Notes: generated by a model from the letters alone, not told the origin. A stretch of 64,000 nucleotides of DNA from Archangium sp. (GCA_022843845.1 JALHMW010000009.1:1-64000), one strand, 5' to 3'; counted from the stretch's first letter, positions 24,677-34,384 are shown. Numbers and translations: made by a program.

Positions 24677-24910
24677 ATGGCCGCGGGCAAAGCGCGAAAG
24701 CCGCGCACGCTCGAGACCGACGAAGAGGTGCAGGCCGAGGTCGACGCGCTGCTCGGAGCCTTCGCCGCTCCGGCCGGCGTCGAGCCCGATGACACGGGTT
24801 TCAGCGACGAGCGCGGCCAGAAGGTGAAAGACGGAGACGACGCCGCGCACGTGGCGCCCTCTGCCGACGCCGACGCGCTCTGGGGTGCGAAGCCGAAGAA
24901 GAAGCCGTGA
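24677..24910 (+). CDS. Small acidic hypothetical protein
   Basis: The 77-residue product (ATG 24677) has a basic start (AAGKARKPR) and end (KPKKKP) around a very acidic middle with TDEEVQAEVDAL and DDTGFSDERG. It lacks hydrophobic segments and is probably largely disordered. The TGA stop overlaps the GTG start of the ferritin-like gene (GTGA). The tight packing supports it as a real coding region. The family is unknown. Confidence 0.55.
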   Translation: MAAGKARKPRTLETDEEVQAEVDALLGAFAAPAGVEPDDTGFSDERGQKVKDGDDAAHVAPSADADALWGAKPKKKP

Positions 24911-25698
24911 AGGTCGAGCTGAAGTCCTCAACGGCCGAATGGCGAAAACTGCGGCGCGCACAGACGGCCCGCAGTCGAGACGCGCTGCTTCAGCTCGATG
25001 ACGGTGCCCTACCCCGCTCCGACGCTGCGCGACGGTTCTGGTCGCGACGCACGTGGAGCGAGCTCGCCGCGGTGCCGGCCGTCTCGCAGGTCGTGCTCGC
25101 GCTGGTGCGTGAAGGCGCGGGGCTGACGACGATCGCCGCGTACACCACCATCGCGCAGGACGAGGTGCGCCACGCCGAGCTCTCGCACGCGCTGGCAGAG
25201 CGCCTCGGTGGCTACGACGACGACGTTCCGGACGGGCTCGACTACGCGCCGCGCAGTCTCGCGAACCCGTCAGATGTCTCCTTCGTGGTGTGGGCGCTCG
25301 CGAACGGGTGCTTCAGCGAGACGGTGTCGCTCGCGTTGATTCGCGCCCGGCATGCCGCGACGACGCAGCCGCTGGTGCGCGCGGTGCTGGCCGAGACGGT
25401 GAAGGACGAAGCGCTCCACGTTCGCATCGCGTGGCAGACGGCGGGCGAGGTGCTCCCGAACCTGGCTCGCGCGGAGCGGAAGGAGCTGGCGGGCTACGGC
25501 GATGAGCTGGCCGAGATGCTGCGGCGCACGTTCGGCACCGCAGGGCTGCCTCCGAAGCTCCGCCGACGCGAAGTCACGCTGCGAGACGACGCCGCGACGG
25601 CAGGCCTGGGCTCGGTGACTGCCGCGCACGAAAACGCGCTCATCGACGAGGCGCTGCACGACATCAAGGGACGACTCGCGGCGCTCGGGGTGAAGTAG
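24907..25698 (+). CDS. Ferritin-like diiron-type protein
   Basis: The 263-residue, mostly helical protein carries two ExxH motifs expected of ferritin-like four-helix diiron proteins: DEVRHAELSHAL and, about 70 residues on, VKDEALHVRIAW, with a Glu in the intervening helix (CFSETVSLAL). Such proteins are oxidases, hydroxylases or desaturases; the substrate is unknown. There is no signal peptide. Translation starts at GTG 24907, overlapping the small acidic gene, and the ankyrin-repeat gene follows after 13 bp, so the genes from 24.3 to 26.4 kb may form an operon. Confidence 0.7.
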   Translation: MKVELKSSTAEWRKLRRAQTARSRDALLQLDDGALPRSDAARRFWSRRTWSELAAVPAVSQVVLALVREGAGLTTIAAYTTIAQDEVRHAELSHALAERLGGYDDDVPDGLDYAPRSLANPSDVSFVVWALANGCFSETVSLALIRARHAATTQPLVRAVLAETVKDEALHVRIAWQTAGEVLPNLARAERKELAGYGDELAEMLRRTFGTAGLPPKLRRREVTLRDDAATAGLGSVTAAHENALIDEALHDIKGRLAALGVK

Positions 25699-25711
25699 AT
25701 CTCGACGCGTC

Positions 25712-26410
25712 ATGCCTACTTCTTTCAGCGACGCGGTGGCCTTCATCGAGGAGGGGGACGTCGAGTCGCTCGCGCGATGCCTCTCGGAGCACCCCACGCT
25801 CGCCAGCGCTGGAGGCGATTCGGGCGACACGCTGCTGCACCACGCCTGTCACCACAAACTCGAGGAGGCCGTGGCGCTGTTGCTCGACTCTGGAGCCTCG
25901 CCTCACGCGCGCGGCTTCCACGGGCGAACACCGCTGCACTCGGCCGTGACTGACACCAGCGCCTCGCGCGCCGCGCCGATCGTCCGTCGCCTCCTCGCCG
26001 CTGGTGCCGACCCGGGAGCGCGGGACGACGCGGGCGCCGATGTCGTGACGCTCGCCCGACAAGAAGTCTGGGGCCCTCACGACGAGGTGCTCGACCTGTT
26101 CGGTGCACGGCCGGCGGCGCTGCCTGACACCAGCTCCTTCGAGGCGACCCGGGCCACCATTCGAAGAATCGAGCGGCGCGCTCACACCGAGCTGGCGGTT
26201 TCGCAGCTGCTCGAGGCGTGGGCGTCGGGTGCAGCCGCGCCAACCGATGGGCTGACGCCGCAGGCTGATGAAGAACTGCTCGACGAGCTCACCGAGCTGC
26301 TCGAGCATGTCGGTCGAACCCGCTGGCGCGCGCCGGTCGCCGAGTTCATTCGCCGCGCGGCGAAGCCCGCCCAGCTTCGCGAATTCCTCTCAGCGCTCGA
26401 CGAAGACTGA
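25712..26410 (+). CDS. Ankyrin-repeat protein
   Basis: The 232-residue protein has two to three ankyrin repeats in its first half: GDTLLHHACHHKLEEAVALLLDSGA, GRTPLHSAVTD and APIVRRLLAAGADPGARD, bounded by a helical start. The C-terminal half is helical and rich in Glu/Ala/Leu, without a recognised domain. Ankyrin repeats mediate protein binding, and no catalytic motif is present. It is cytoplasmic by absence of a signal peptide. It ends 6 bp before the convergent pirin gene. Confidence 0.8.
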   Translation: MPTSFSDAVAFIEEGDVESLARCLSEHPTLASAGGDSGDTLLHHACHHKLEEAVALLLDSGASPHARGFHGRTPLHSAVTDTSASRAAPIVRRLLAAGADPGARDDAGADVVTLARQEVWGPHDEVLDLFGARPAALPDTSSFEATRATIRRIERRAHTELAVSQLLEAWASGAAAPTDGLTPQADEELLDELTELLEHVGRTRWRAPVAEFIRRAAKPAQLREFLSALDED

Positions 26411-26416
26411 CGGGAC

Positions 26417-27289
26417 TCACTCTCCGGGCCCCGGAATGCGCTCGTCGCTATCGCCGGGGATGAGCGGAAATCGGCCGTGCTTCCAATCGAGCCGGGCCTG
26501 TTCGAGCCGCTCCTTCCGGCTCGACACCCAGTTCCACATCATGAAGCGCGGGCCTTCGAGCGGAGCGCCGCCGATGATCGCCAGCCGCGCCGGCGTGAGC
26601 GCTGAGATCGTCGCGACCTCGCCCCGCGTGAGCACGGCAAGCTGGTGCATCGCCAGCGCCGTCCCTTCGATGCCGAGGTCACCTGAGACGACGTAGACGG
26701 CGCGCTCGGTGGCGGCGGTGGGCACCTCGAGCTGAGCGCCAGCCTCGAGCTCGGCCACCACGAAGAGCGTGGGCGACGACACCTGAATCGGCGACCGCAG
26801 CGCATTCCACTCGCCCAGCACCACGCGCACCGCGACACCATCGGCCTCCATCGAGGGCAGCGACTCGCGGCTCGCGTGTTGAAACGACGGCGCTGATTCT
26901 TCGAGCTCGGCCGGCAAGGCGACCCAGAGCTGCAGCCCGTGAACGAGAATGGACTGACCGAACCGCTCAGGCGGCGTTCGTTCGGAGTGAACGATGCCGC
27001 TGCCTGCGCTCATCCAATTCACGTCGCCGGGTCTGATGCGCTGCACGGTGCCGAGGCTGTCTCGGTGAAGCGTGTCGCCGTCGAAGAGGTACGTCACCGT
27101 GGCGAGCCCGATGTGCGGGTGGGGGCCGACACCCGACGTCGCGTGGCCGACCGAGGTGGCCGGGCCCATGTGATCGAGGAAGCAGAACGGGCCGACGAGG
27201 CGACGCCCGACCTGCGGCAGCGCGCGCACGACGTGGAAGTCTCCGACCGGCGCCGACTTGCCGGCCAGGACCTGCTCCAGCGCGCTCAC
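26417..27289 (-). CDS. Pirin-family cupin protein
   Basis: The 290-residue protein starts at GTG 27289, overlapping the stop of the upstream lipoprotein gene. The N-terminal cupin is clear: FCFLDHMGPA, GVGPHPHIGLATVTYLFDG with the metal-binding His residues, DNW-like DVNWMSAGSGIVHSER, and LQLWVALPAELEE. The C-terminal cupin is degenerate, as usual. Pirins bind iron, some oxidise quercetin, and others act as regulators; the role here is unknown. The gene ends with a short PGPGE tail. Convergent with the ankyrin gene. Confidence 0.88.
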   Translation of the reverse strand: MSALEQVLAGKSAPVGDFHVVRALPQVGRRLVGPFCFLDHMGPATSVGHATSGVGPHPHIGLATVTYLFDGDTLHRDSLGTVQRIRPGDVNWMSAGSGIVHSERTPPERFGQSILVHGLQLWVALPAELEESAPSFQHASRESLPSMEADGVAVRVVLGEWNALRSPIQVSSPTLFVVAELEAGAQLEVPTAATERAVYVVSGDLGIEGTALAMHQLAVLTRGEVATISALTPARLAIIGGAPLEGPRFMMWNWVSSRKERLEQARLDWKHGRFPLIPGDSDERIPGPGE

Positions 27290-27957
27290 TCGCAGCCTTC
27301 GGCGATGAAGGTGCACGCCGGGCAGCTCACGAGGGTTCGCGGCACGCCCGTCGCGAGATCGTTGCCGAGGCAGCTCCCGCCCAGCTCGGGAATGTCGAGG
27401 AGCGTGCTGCCGGGATCGAACCGGCCCAACCAGAGCCCGGCGAGGCCTCCGTCGAAGAGCAGCCCGCCGCCGCAGCGGCCACTGAAGGGCTGAAGCGTGT
27501 GCTGCGAGTCGGCGAGGAACGGCGCCGGGCAGCTGCCTGTGATGACCCGCACCCGAAACGTACAGGCTGGAGCCGCGCAGCTCGCGCACTGCATACCGGC
27601 GTCACAGTCGAGGCAGCGATCGGACGTGGAGCGGCAGGTGCGGCTGCCTGAGCCCGCGCACTCGAGCAGGCACCGTGAGTTCACGCAGCTCATCACCGGG
27701 CCACCACTGCAGAACGGCAACGTGCGAACGGGTGAGGTGCAATCGCTGGCCGACACGCACTCGACGCCGGCGTCGGGGCGAACTCCCGCGTCAAACAGAC
27801 CGGCGTCGAGGCCAGCGTCGATCGCGCCTGCGTCAGTGGTGCCCGCGTCCGTGACGCGTCCTGCGTCGCGTGGTCCCGCGTCTGGCCGCTCGTCGACGGG
27901 CTGCAGGCACTGACAAGCGAGCGTGGTGCTGCAGAGAATGAAGACGAGCTGGCGCAT
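27286..27957 (-). CDS. Cys-rich lipoprotein with DAG-repeat spacer
   Basis: The 223-residue product starts at ATG 27957 with MRQLVFILCSTTLACQC, a short signal peptide with a lipobox-like TLAC. About 45 residues of DAG repeats follow (DAGPRDAG, TDAGAIDAGLDAG). The rest has about 16 Cys residues in pairs such as CVNSRCLLEC, CLDCDAGMQCASC and CPACTF, suggesting a disulfide-stabilised secreted domain. The DAG spacer resembles that of the LolA-type protein at the left of the window. The family is not recognised. Its stop overlaps the pirin start. Confidence 0.65.
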   Translation of the reverse strand: MRQLVFILCSTTLACQCLQPVDERPDAGPRDAGRVTDAGTTDAGAIDAGLDAGLFDAGVRPDAGVECVSASDCTSPVRTLPFCSGGPVMSCVNSRCLLECAGSGSRTCRSTSDRCLDCDAGMQCASCAAPACTFRVRVITGSCPAPFLADSQHTLQPFSGRCGGGLLFDGGLAGLWLGRFDPGSTLLDIPELGGSCLGNDLATGVPRTLVSCPACTFIAEGCE

Positions 27958-28048
27958 GGCGTGAGACCTCGAATGATCGCCGGCCGATCGTGAACGCTCG
28001 TCTCTTAGCACCCGAGTGAACGTGCGCGCTCGAGACCTCGACGTCAGC

Positions 28049-29020
28049 TCACGCCCTCGTGCGGAACGCGTCGGTCGCGGTGATGAGCTCGTGCAGAATT
28101 CCCGGCTCGTGCGCGGCGTGCCCGGCGTCGGCAACGATCTTCAACGACGCCTCGGGCCACGCGCGGTGGAGCGCCCACGCCGACTCCATCGGGCACACCA
28201 CGTCGTAGCGCCCCTGGACGATGACGCACGGGATGTCGCGCATGCGATCGAGGTTGGCCTTCGCCAGCAGCGCCTTGTCGCCTTCCACCCAGCCGCCGTT
28301 GACGAAGTAGTGACACTCGATGCGGGCGAAGGCAGTGGCGAACTCGTCTTCGCCGGTCCGCGACACGTACGCCTCATTCGGCAGCAGGTAGCTCGTCTTG
28401 CCTTCCCACATGCTCCAGGCCTTCGCGGCCTCGGTGCGCACGTGAAGATCGGTCGAGGTGAGCCGCCGGTGGTAGGCGTGGAGCAGATCGCCGCGCTCGG
28501 CTTCGGCGATGTGGTGGAGGTACGGCTCCCACGCGTCGGGGAAGAGGTGGCTCGCGCCGTCCTGGTAGAACCAGTCGATCTCCCACTTTCGCAACAGGAA
28601 GATGCCGCGCAGCACCAGCTCGGTGACCCGCTCCGGGTGCGTCTGCGCGTAGGCGAGCCCGAGCGTCGACCCCCACGAGCCGCCGAAGACCTGCCACTTC
28701 TCGATGCCCAGGTGCGTGCGCAGCTTCTCCATGTCGGCCACCAGATCCCACGTGGTGTTGTGGTCGAGCGACGCGAACGGCGTCGACTTGCCGCAGCCGC
28801 GCTGATCGAAGAGCACGATGCGGTAGATGGCAGGATCGAAGAAGCGGCGCTGCTTGGGCTCGGTGCCTGCGCCAGGACCACCGTGGACGAAGACGACCGC
28901 CTTTCCTTTCGGGTTGCCCGACTCCTCGAAGTACAGATCGTGCCCGTCACCGACGGCGAGTCGACCGACGCGGAACGGCTCGATGGGCGGGTAGTAGGTG
29001 CGGCGAACGGAGGCGTTCAT
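28049..29020 (-). CDS. pip: Proline iminopeptidase
   Basis: The 323-residue alpha/beta hydrolase (ATG 29020) removes N-terminal proline from peptides. Signatures: HGGPGAGTEPKQRRFFDP (oxyanion hole), DQRGCGKSTPF, nucleophile in GGSWGSTLGL, the Asp in QGRYDVVCP and the catalytic His in DAGHAAHE. Length and motif order match S33 prolyl aminopeptidases. It has no signal peptide, so it is cytoplasmic. The gene stands alone on the minus strand, divergent from the pectinacetylesterase-like lipoprotein gene with 127 bp between starts. Confidence 0.93.
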   Translation of the reverse strand: MNASVRRTYYPPIEPFRVGRLAVGDGHDLYFEESGNPKGKAVVFVHGGPGAGTEPKQRRFFDPAIYRIVLFDQRGCGKSTPFASLDHNTTWDLVADMEKLRTHLGIEKWQVFGGSWGSTLGLAYAQTHPERVTELVLRGIFLLRKWEIDWFYQDGASHLFPDAWEPYLHHIAEAERGDLLHAYHRRLTSTDLHVRTEAAKAWSMWEGKTSYLLPNEAYVSRTGEDEFATAFARIECHYFVNGGWVEGDKALLAKANLDRMRDIPCVIVQGRYDVVCPMESAWALHRAWPEASLKIVADAGHAAHEPGILHELITATDAFRTRA

Positions 29021-29147
29021 GAGAGGGTCGCCTACCACGAAGCTCGCGGTGCCGGGGTCGTCCACGGCGCGTTGAGCGTCAGCGCGAAGACGACGCACGA
29101 CTGATGCCGCGTGAATGGCCGTGGGAGCACCGGGCACTGAGGCACAC

Positions 29148-30149
29148 GTGCGAGCCCTCGTCTGCGTGCTGATGCTCTCCTCCTGTGTCCCAGTCATCGA
29201 GGCCTCGACGGGCCCGATTGCTGCGCCCTCGAACACGTGGTCGTGGGTCGAGTTCGACGACACGCAGTGCGCGAATGGAACCCCGACCGGCCTCGGCGTG
29301 AACCCCGCTGAAGGCTCGTCAGACGTGGTGATCTATCTGATGGGTGGAGGCGCCTGCTGGGACGCGGCGAGCTGCTACCTGATCAAGTCGGCGTGGAACG
29401 TCGACCTTGGCTACGGCGCAGCGCAGTTCTCGGGCGAGTCGTTTCGGCACCTGGCCCTCTTCGATCGACGCGCGGCCGCAAACCCGTTCTCGAGCGCCAG
29501 CTTCGTGTACGTGCCCTACTGCACCGGCGACCTGCACGTCGGCACCGCTGAGCAACCGCACCTGCAGGGCCAGCTCACCCGTCACGTCGGCGCGAAGAAC
29601 CTCGACGCTTTCTTGAAGCGCCTGGGCCCGACCTTCTCGAACGCGAAGCGGGTCTTCGTCGTCGGGACCAGCGCAGGCGGCTTTGGGGCGCAGATGAACG
29701 CCTGGCGTTTCGCGGCGGCGTTTCCGTCGGCCGAGGTCCATGTCCTGGCTGACTCAGCGGCGCTGCTGACGCCTTCGGGCACCCGGTGGCGCGAGTGGAA
29801 CGCGGCGTGGAAGCCACAACGTCCTCCCGGGTGTGTCCGATGCGAAGACGAAGCCGAGGCCTGGGCAGCGGCCGCGCGAATCAACCTTCGTGGAGGGCGA
29901 CTCGGCCTGGTGACCTCGGAAGAAGACGGCCTCCTGAGCGCGTTCTCGGGAAGAACCGGGAGCGAGTTTCGCGACGCCACCCACGCCCTGGTGAGGTCGA
30001 CGTTCGAGACCGAAACGTCAGCCGCGTTCGTCGTGCCTGGCGCACGCCACGTCTTCCTCGATCAGTGGACGGGTGTTGAGAGGAACGGGGTCGGCCTGCT
30101 GCCATGGCTCACCGCGTGGCGAGACGGCGTCGACTTCAGGTCGCCCTGA
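29148..30149 (+). CDS. Pectinacetylesterase/NOTUM-family secreted hydrolase
   Basis: About 333 residues. The GTG at 29148 (TGAGGC before it) gives a short signal peptide ending in LMLSSC, a lipobox; an ATG 33 bases upstream is an alternative. The body matches the PAE/NOTUM family: WSWVEFDDTQCANGTPTG, LMGGGACWDAASC, FVYVPYCTGDLHVG, nucleophile in VVGTSAGGFGAQ, then LADSAAL with the acidic residue and GARHVFLDQ with the His. Known members are carboxylesterases that release acetyl or palmitoleoyl groups. The substrate here is unknown; an extracellular polysaccharide is one possibility for a predatory bacterium. Confidence 0.85.
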   Translation: MRALVCVLMLSSCVPVIEASTGPIAAPSNTWSWVEFDDTQCANGTPTGLGVNPAEGSSDVVIYLMGGGACWDAASCYLIKSAWNVDLGYGAAQFSGESFRHLALFDRRAAANPFSSASFVYVPYCTGDLHVGTAEQPHLQGQLTRHVGAKNLDAFLKRLGPTFSNAKRVFVVGTSAGGFGAQMNAWRFAAAFPSAEVHVLADSAALLTPSGTRWREWNAAWKPQRPPGCVRCEDEAEAWAAAARINLRGGRLGLVTSEEDGLLSAFSGRTGSEFRDATHALVRSTFETETSAAFVVPGARHVFLDQWTGVERNGVGLLPWLTAWRDGVDFRSP

Positions 30150-30154
30150 CGACG

Positions 30155-30928
30155 TCACCAGCACTCGAGGTACAGCCCCGAGTTGCCGCAGCCCGTCACG
30201 ATGGAACAGCTCGAGTTGCCAATGCACGACCCTGCCCACTGCAGCCCACCGCCGCACAGCCAGGCGCCGCTGGTCCCGTTGACCGACAGGCCATGAAGCC
30301 CGAAGGCCATCTTGATGACGGTGCCTGAAGGGCAGGTCGCCGAACAGTTGGCCGTCGCGCAGTTGGTGGAGACGACGGTGCTCGGGGTACGCCGGCCGCC
30401 CGCGACGAAGCCACGCGTGTCGATGCGGCCAACCTCGGTCGAGGTGCCCGCTCCGAAGACGGTGCCCTGAGTGCCAGAAAAGTAGTTGAGGTACGTCGCG
30501 CCGCCAGGCGTGTTGGTGTCGATGTGAAAGTTGCCAGCTGCGTTGTTGCCCGAGAGGCACTGGTTCGCGCCACACGGCGAAAAGTTGGCGCGCGTTCCAC
30601 TCAAGGTGCCGGTGGCCGAGACCGAGCTCGTGGTGATGCCGGCCGAGGTGGGCAGGCCGACCTTCGCCACCAGCCACTCGCGCAGCTGCGAGAAGTTGTG
30701 GTTCACCTGAGCGGCTTCGGCCGGCGCATCGGGCGCGAAGCAGAACGGGAGCCCGTTGGGGCAGTTCCCGTCGGCCGCCAGCGCCGTGCCGGTCGCGACG
30801 ACGATCACCGCCGCCACGATCACCGACCGCTTGCTCCTGCGTGCGGTCTTCTCAGCCTCGAGCCGTGCGACGCGCTCACGCAGCGTGTTCAGTTGGGACG
30901 CCAGTTCCGCCGGGTCGAAGGATTCCAT
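30155..30928 (-). CDS. Single-pass exported protein with Cys-rich beta domain, unknown function
   Basis: The 257-residue protein has an N-terminal coiled coil (LASQLNTLRERVARLEAEK), a membrane helix (VIVAAVIVVATGTALAA) and a periplasmic or surface part. The latter begins with CPNGLPFCFAPDAPAEAAQVNHNFSQL, a motif pattern I know from other myxobacterial exported proteins of unknown role. The C-terminal 150 residues are Gly/Ser/Thr-rich with Cys pairs (TNCATANCSATC, GCGNSGLYLEC). No enzyme motif is seen. It is convergent with the PAE-like gene, 5 bp apart, and lies downstream of glnS on the same strand. Confidence 0.65.
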   Translation of the reverse strand: MESFDPAELASQLNTLRERVARLEAEKTARRSKRSVIVAAVIVVATGTALAADGNCPNGLPFCFAPDAPAEAAQVNHNFSQLREWLVAKVGLPTSAGITTSSVSATGTLSGTRANFSPCGANQCLSGNNAAGNFHIDTNTPGGATYLNYFSGTQGTVFGAGTSTEVGRIDTRGFVAGGRRTPSTVVSTNCATANCSATCPSGTVIKMAFGLHGLSVNGTSGAWLCGGGLQWAGSCIGNSSCSIVTGCGNSGLYLECW

Positions 30929-31058
30929 TGGGGGTGCCCCCTAACCCAATGGGCCCACGGAGCACCAGCGCCCCTCAGAGCGCGGAGCGATCGCCGTCGT
31001 GGCCGGCGCTGCCCGTCTGAAGATGGTGGCGGAAGGCGTGAACCGTTGGCCGTCGACG

Positions 31059-33146
31059 TCACTTCACGTCGCTGCCCGGGGGCACGTCGCCCGGGTTGAT
31101 CAGCGAGAGCGTCTTGCCGCTCCCCGACGCGAGCACCATGCCTCGCGACTCGATGCCCTTGAGGGCGCGCGGCTTCAGGTTGGTGACGACGACGACGTTG
31201 CGGCCGACCAGCGACTCGGGCGCGAAGGCCTCCGCGATGCCAGAGACGATGGTGCGCGGCGCGGCTTCTCCGAGATCGACCGTCAGCTTGAGCAGCTTGT
31301 CGGCCTTCTCGACCTTCTCCGCTGCGAGCACCTTGCCGGCCTTCATCGCGACCTTCGTGAAGTCGCCGAACTCGATCTCGGGCGCGGGTCCCGTCGGTGC
31401 GGGCGGCTCCTTCTTCTTTTCAGGTGCCTTCGGCGGCGCGACCGGTTTCGGAGCCGCGTCCTCAGCGGCCTGCTCCTTCGCCCACGCGTCCTTCAGCGCC
31501 ACGGTGCGGTTGAACACCATCGCGCCCGGCTTCGAGTCGGCGTCGACGCAGAAGTAGCCGAGCCGCTCGAACTGGAAGCGTGCGCCGACAGGCTCACTCG
31601 CGAGTGACGGCTCGAGCTTCGCCTTCATCACCTCGAGCGACTTCGGGTTGAGGTCCTTCAAGAACGGGAACTCGAGGCCCGGCGTGTCCTTGTGCGCCTC
31701 ACCGGGCGCCTCGGCCGAGAAGAGGCGATCGAACAAGCGCACCTCGGCGTCGACGGCGTGCGCGGCGCTGACCCAGTGAATCGTGCCCTTGACCTTGCGC
31801 CCGTCGGTCGCGTTACCGCCCTTGGTGGTCGGATCGTACGTGCAGCGCAGCTCGGTGATCTCGCCGTCAGGCCCCTTCACCACCGACTCACACTTGATGA
31901 AGTACGCACCACGCAGCCGCACTTCCCGGCCCGGCGCGAGGCGGAAGAACTTCTTCGGCGGGTCCTCCATGAAGTCGTCCTGCTCGATGAAGAGCTCGCC
32001 CGAGAACGGCACCGTGCGAACGCCGGCCTTCTCGTCTTCCGGGTTGTTCTGCACCTCGACGTGTTCGACCTGTCCAGCGGGCCAGTTCGTCACCACGACC
32101 TTCAACGGGCTCACGACGGCCATGCGGCGCGGCGCGGTCGCGTTGAGGTGATCGCGCACCGCGTTCTCGAGCTTCAAGATGTCGATGACGGTGTCGTTCT
32201 TGGTGACGCCGATGTCTTCGCAGAACGTCCGCAGCGCCTGGCTGGTGTAGCCGCGGCGACGCATGCCCGAGATCGTCGGCATGCGCGGGTCGTCCCACCC
32301 CGACACGTATTTCTCCTTCACGAGGTGGAGCAGGTTGCGCTTGCTCAGCACCGTGTAGGTCAGCCGCAGCTTCGCGAACTCGATCTGCTGCGGGTGGTGA
32401 ATGCCGAGCTCGTTGAGGAACCAGTCGTACAGCGGCCGGTGGGCCTCGAACTCCAGCGTGCAGATCGAGTGGGTGATGCCTTCGAGCGAGTCCTCGAGGC
32501 CATGCGCCCAGTCATAGGAGGGATAGATGCACCACGCGTCACCCTGGCGGTGATGGTGCGCCTTCACGATGCGGTACATCACCGGGTCGCGCAGGTTGAT
32601 GTTGCCCGACGACATGTCGATCTTCGCGCGCAGCGTGTGGGAGCCGGGCGCGAACTCGCCGCTCTTCATCCGGCGGAACAGGTCGAGGTTCTCGTCGGGG
32701 GAGCGCTCACGGAACGGGCTGTTCTTGCCGGGCTCGGTCAACGTGCCGCGGTACTCGCGCATCTGCTCGGCGTTGAGATCGCAGACGTACGCCTTGCCCT
32801 TCTTCACCAGGGCCTCGGCCCACTCGTACATCTTCCCGAAGTAGTCCGACGCGTAGAAGAGCCGGTCTTCGAAGTCGCCGCCGAGCCACTTCACGTCGTC
32901 GATGATGCTGTCGACGTACTCCTGCTCTTCCTTCGCCGGGTTGGTGTCGTCGAAGCGCAGGTTGAACTTGCCGCCGTACCGCTTCGCGAGGCTCGAGTTC
33001 AGCACGATGCTCTTCGCGTGGCCGACGTGCAGGTAGCCGTTGGGCTCCGGAGGGAAGCGCGTCTGCACGCGGCCGCTCCACTTGTTGGAGGCCTGGTCGG
33101 CCTCGATGATCTCTTCGATGAAATGGAGCGAACGGGGCTCACTCAT
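31059..33146 (-). CDS. glnS: Glutaminyl-tRNA synthetase with appended tRNA-binding domain
   Basis: The 695-residue protein begins with a canonical GlnRS catalytic core: [17 protein letters not shown] (HIGH-type), [30 protein letters not shown] and VLSKRNL (KMSKS-type). The anticodon-binding beta-barrels follow to about residue 560. After a Pro/Lys linker, residues about 588-695 form a Trbp111/EMAP II-type OB-fold domain ([45 protein letters not shown]), which binds tRNA outside the anticodon. E. coli GlnRS is 554 residues and lacks it; this domain is usually seen on MetRS. The enzyme charges tRNA-Gln directly. Confidence 0.94.
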   Translation of the reverse strand: MSEPRSLHFIEEIIEADQASNKWSGRVQTRFPPEPNGYLHVGHAKSIVLNSSLAKRYGGKFNLRFDDTNPAKEEQEYVDSIIDDVKWLGGDFEDRLFYASDYFGKMYEWAEALVKKGKAYVCDLNAEQMREYRGTLTEPGKNSPFRERSPDENLDLFRRMKSGEFAPGSHTLRAKIDMSSGNINLRDPVMYRIVKAHHHRQGDAWCIYPSYDWAHGLEDSLEGITHSICTLEFEAHRPLYDWFLNELGIHHPQQIEFAKLRLTYTVLSKRNLLHLVKEKYVSGWDDPRMPTISGMRRRGYTSQALRTFCEDIGVTKNDTVIDILKLENAVRDHLNATAPRRMAVVSPLKVVVTNWPAGQVEHVEVQNNPEDEKAGVRTVPFSGELFIEQDDFMEDPPKKFFRLAPGREVRLRGAYFIKCESVVKGPDGEITELRCTYDPTTKGGNATDGRKVKGTIHWVSAAHAVDAEVRLFDRLFSAEAPGEAHKDTPGLEFPFLKDLNPKSLEVMKAKLEPSLASEPVGARFQFERLGYFCVDADSKPGAMVFNRTVALKDAWAKEQAAEDAAPKPVAPPKAPEKKKEPPAPTGPAPEIEFGDFTKVAMKAGKVLAAEKVEKADKLLKLTVDLGEAAPRTIVSGIAEAFAPESLVGRNVVVVTNLKPRALKGIESRGMVLASGSGKTLSLINPGDVPPGSDVK

Positions 33147-33274
33147 GGTGCGGGCACCCTACCCATGGAGCGCACCTGCACGAACGATTTTCCCGTGGCA
33201 TTCACGAAAGACGCGGCTCGACGCGCGCGGCTGACCGTGGCTGGAGCCGCGATTCCGTGCGAAGCCGCCGATGC

Positions 33275-34384
33275 ATGAAGAATACGATTGCGTCTGATTC
33301 GCTGGCTCGATGCGTGGTGCTCCTGGCGCTGGTCTCGCTGCCCGCGACGGCGCAGCCGACCTTCGACGAAGGGACCGCGGCGCGCTTCGCGAAGCTCGCG
33401 CTCGACTGCGTTCACAAGGAGTACCCGAACAAGCTCTCGCACGTGCTGAACGGCCCGGCCGACGCGAAGGTGCCCTCGAAGCTCACGCCGGCGTTCTACG
33501 GCTGCTTCGACTGGCACTCCTCGGTGCACGGGCACTGGCTGCTCGCGCGGCTGGCGCGCACGTTCCCGAAGGCACCGTTCACGGCCGCGGCGATGAAGGC
33601 GCTCGAGCGGAGCCTGTCGACGAAGAACCTCGCGGCCGAGCTGGCGTACTTCGAGACCCCGGGACGGGTGAGCTTCGAGCGGCCGTATGGACTGGCGTGG
33701 CTGCTCCAGCTCGCGGCCGAGCTGCGCGAGTGGAAGTCACCGGAGGCGCAGCGCTGGTCGAAGAACCTCGCGCCGCTCGAGACGGCTGCGGCGAGTCGAT
33801 TGAAGGCGTGGCTCCCGAAGCTGTCGCGGCCGATTCGTGTCGGAGAACATGATCAGACGGCGTTCGCCTTTGGGCTGATGCTCGATTGGGCGCGCGTGGC
33901 GAACGACACGGCAATGAGCGAGCTGCTGACCCAGCGCATCGACACGTATTACTCCTCCGACACGGCGTGCCCGCTCTCGTACGAGCCTGGCGGTCAGGAC
34001 TTTCTGTCGCCGTGTCTCGCCGAGGCCGACCTGATGCGGCGCGTGAAGTCGAAGGACGCGTTCGCGACGTGGCTGCGTGGGTTCCTGCCGACGATTCCTG
34101 AGAAGGCCGGGCCGTGGCTCTCACCCGAGGTCGTCACCGATCGATCCGATCCCAAGCTCGCGCACCTCGATGGGTTGAACCTGAGCCGCGCGTGGATGCT
34201 CGAGGGCATCGTGAGCGCGCTGCCTGAGAAGGATCTGCGACGTCCGACGCTCGAGGCGACGGCCGCGGCGCATCGAGAGGCCGGCCTCGCGTCGGTCACC
34301 GGCGAGCACTACGAGGGCGGCCACTGGCTCGGCAGCTTTGCGACGTACCTGGTGAGCCGGCGTGGCCTTCCTTCAGCGCCCTGA
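33275..34384 (+). CDS. DUF2891 secreted protein
   Basis: The 369-residue product starts at ATG 33275, with a signal peptide (cleavage probably after PATAQ). The body matches DUF2891: FAKLALDCVHKEYPNKLSHV, FYGCFDWHSSVHGHWLLARL, FERPYGLAWLLQLAAEL, GEHDQTAFAFGL, DFLSPCLAEADLM and EGGHWLGSFATYL. The fold resembles (alpha/alpha) barrels with conserved His/Trp/Glu, which suggests a carbohydrate-active or isomerase-type enzyme, but function has not been shown. It lies divergent from glnS, 128 bp between starts. Confidence 0.85.
   Translation: MKNTIASDSLARCVVLLALVSLPATAQPTFDEGTAARFAKLALDCVHKEYPNKLSHVLNGPADAKVPSKLTPAFYGCFDWHSSVHGHWLLARLARTFPKAPFTAAAMKALERSLSTKNLAAELAYFETPGRVSFERPYGLAWLLQLAAELREWKSPEAQRWSKNLAPLETAAASRLKAWLPKLSRPIRVGEHDQTAFAFGLMLDWARVANDTAMSELLTQRIDTYYSSDTACPLSYEPGGQDFLSPCLAEADLMRRVKSKDAFATWLRGFLPTIPEKAGPWLSPEVVTDRSDPKLAHLDGLNLSRAWMLEGIVSALPEKDLRRPTLEATAAAHREAGLASVTGEHYEGGHWLGSFATYLVSRRGLPSAP

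Noticed and set aside
26417..27589. Longer pirin starting upstream at 27589
   Set aside because: The extra 100 residues are a shadow of the Cys-rich lipoprotein in another frame; the GTG at 27289 fits the coupled overlap.
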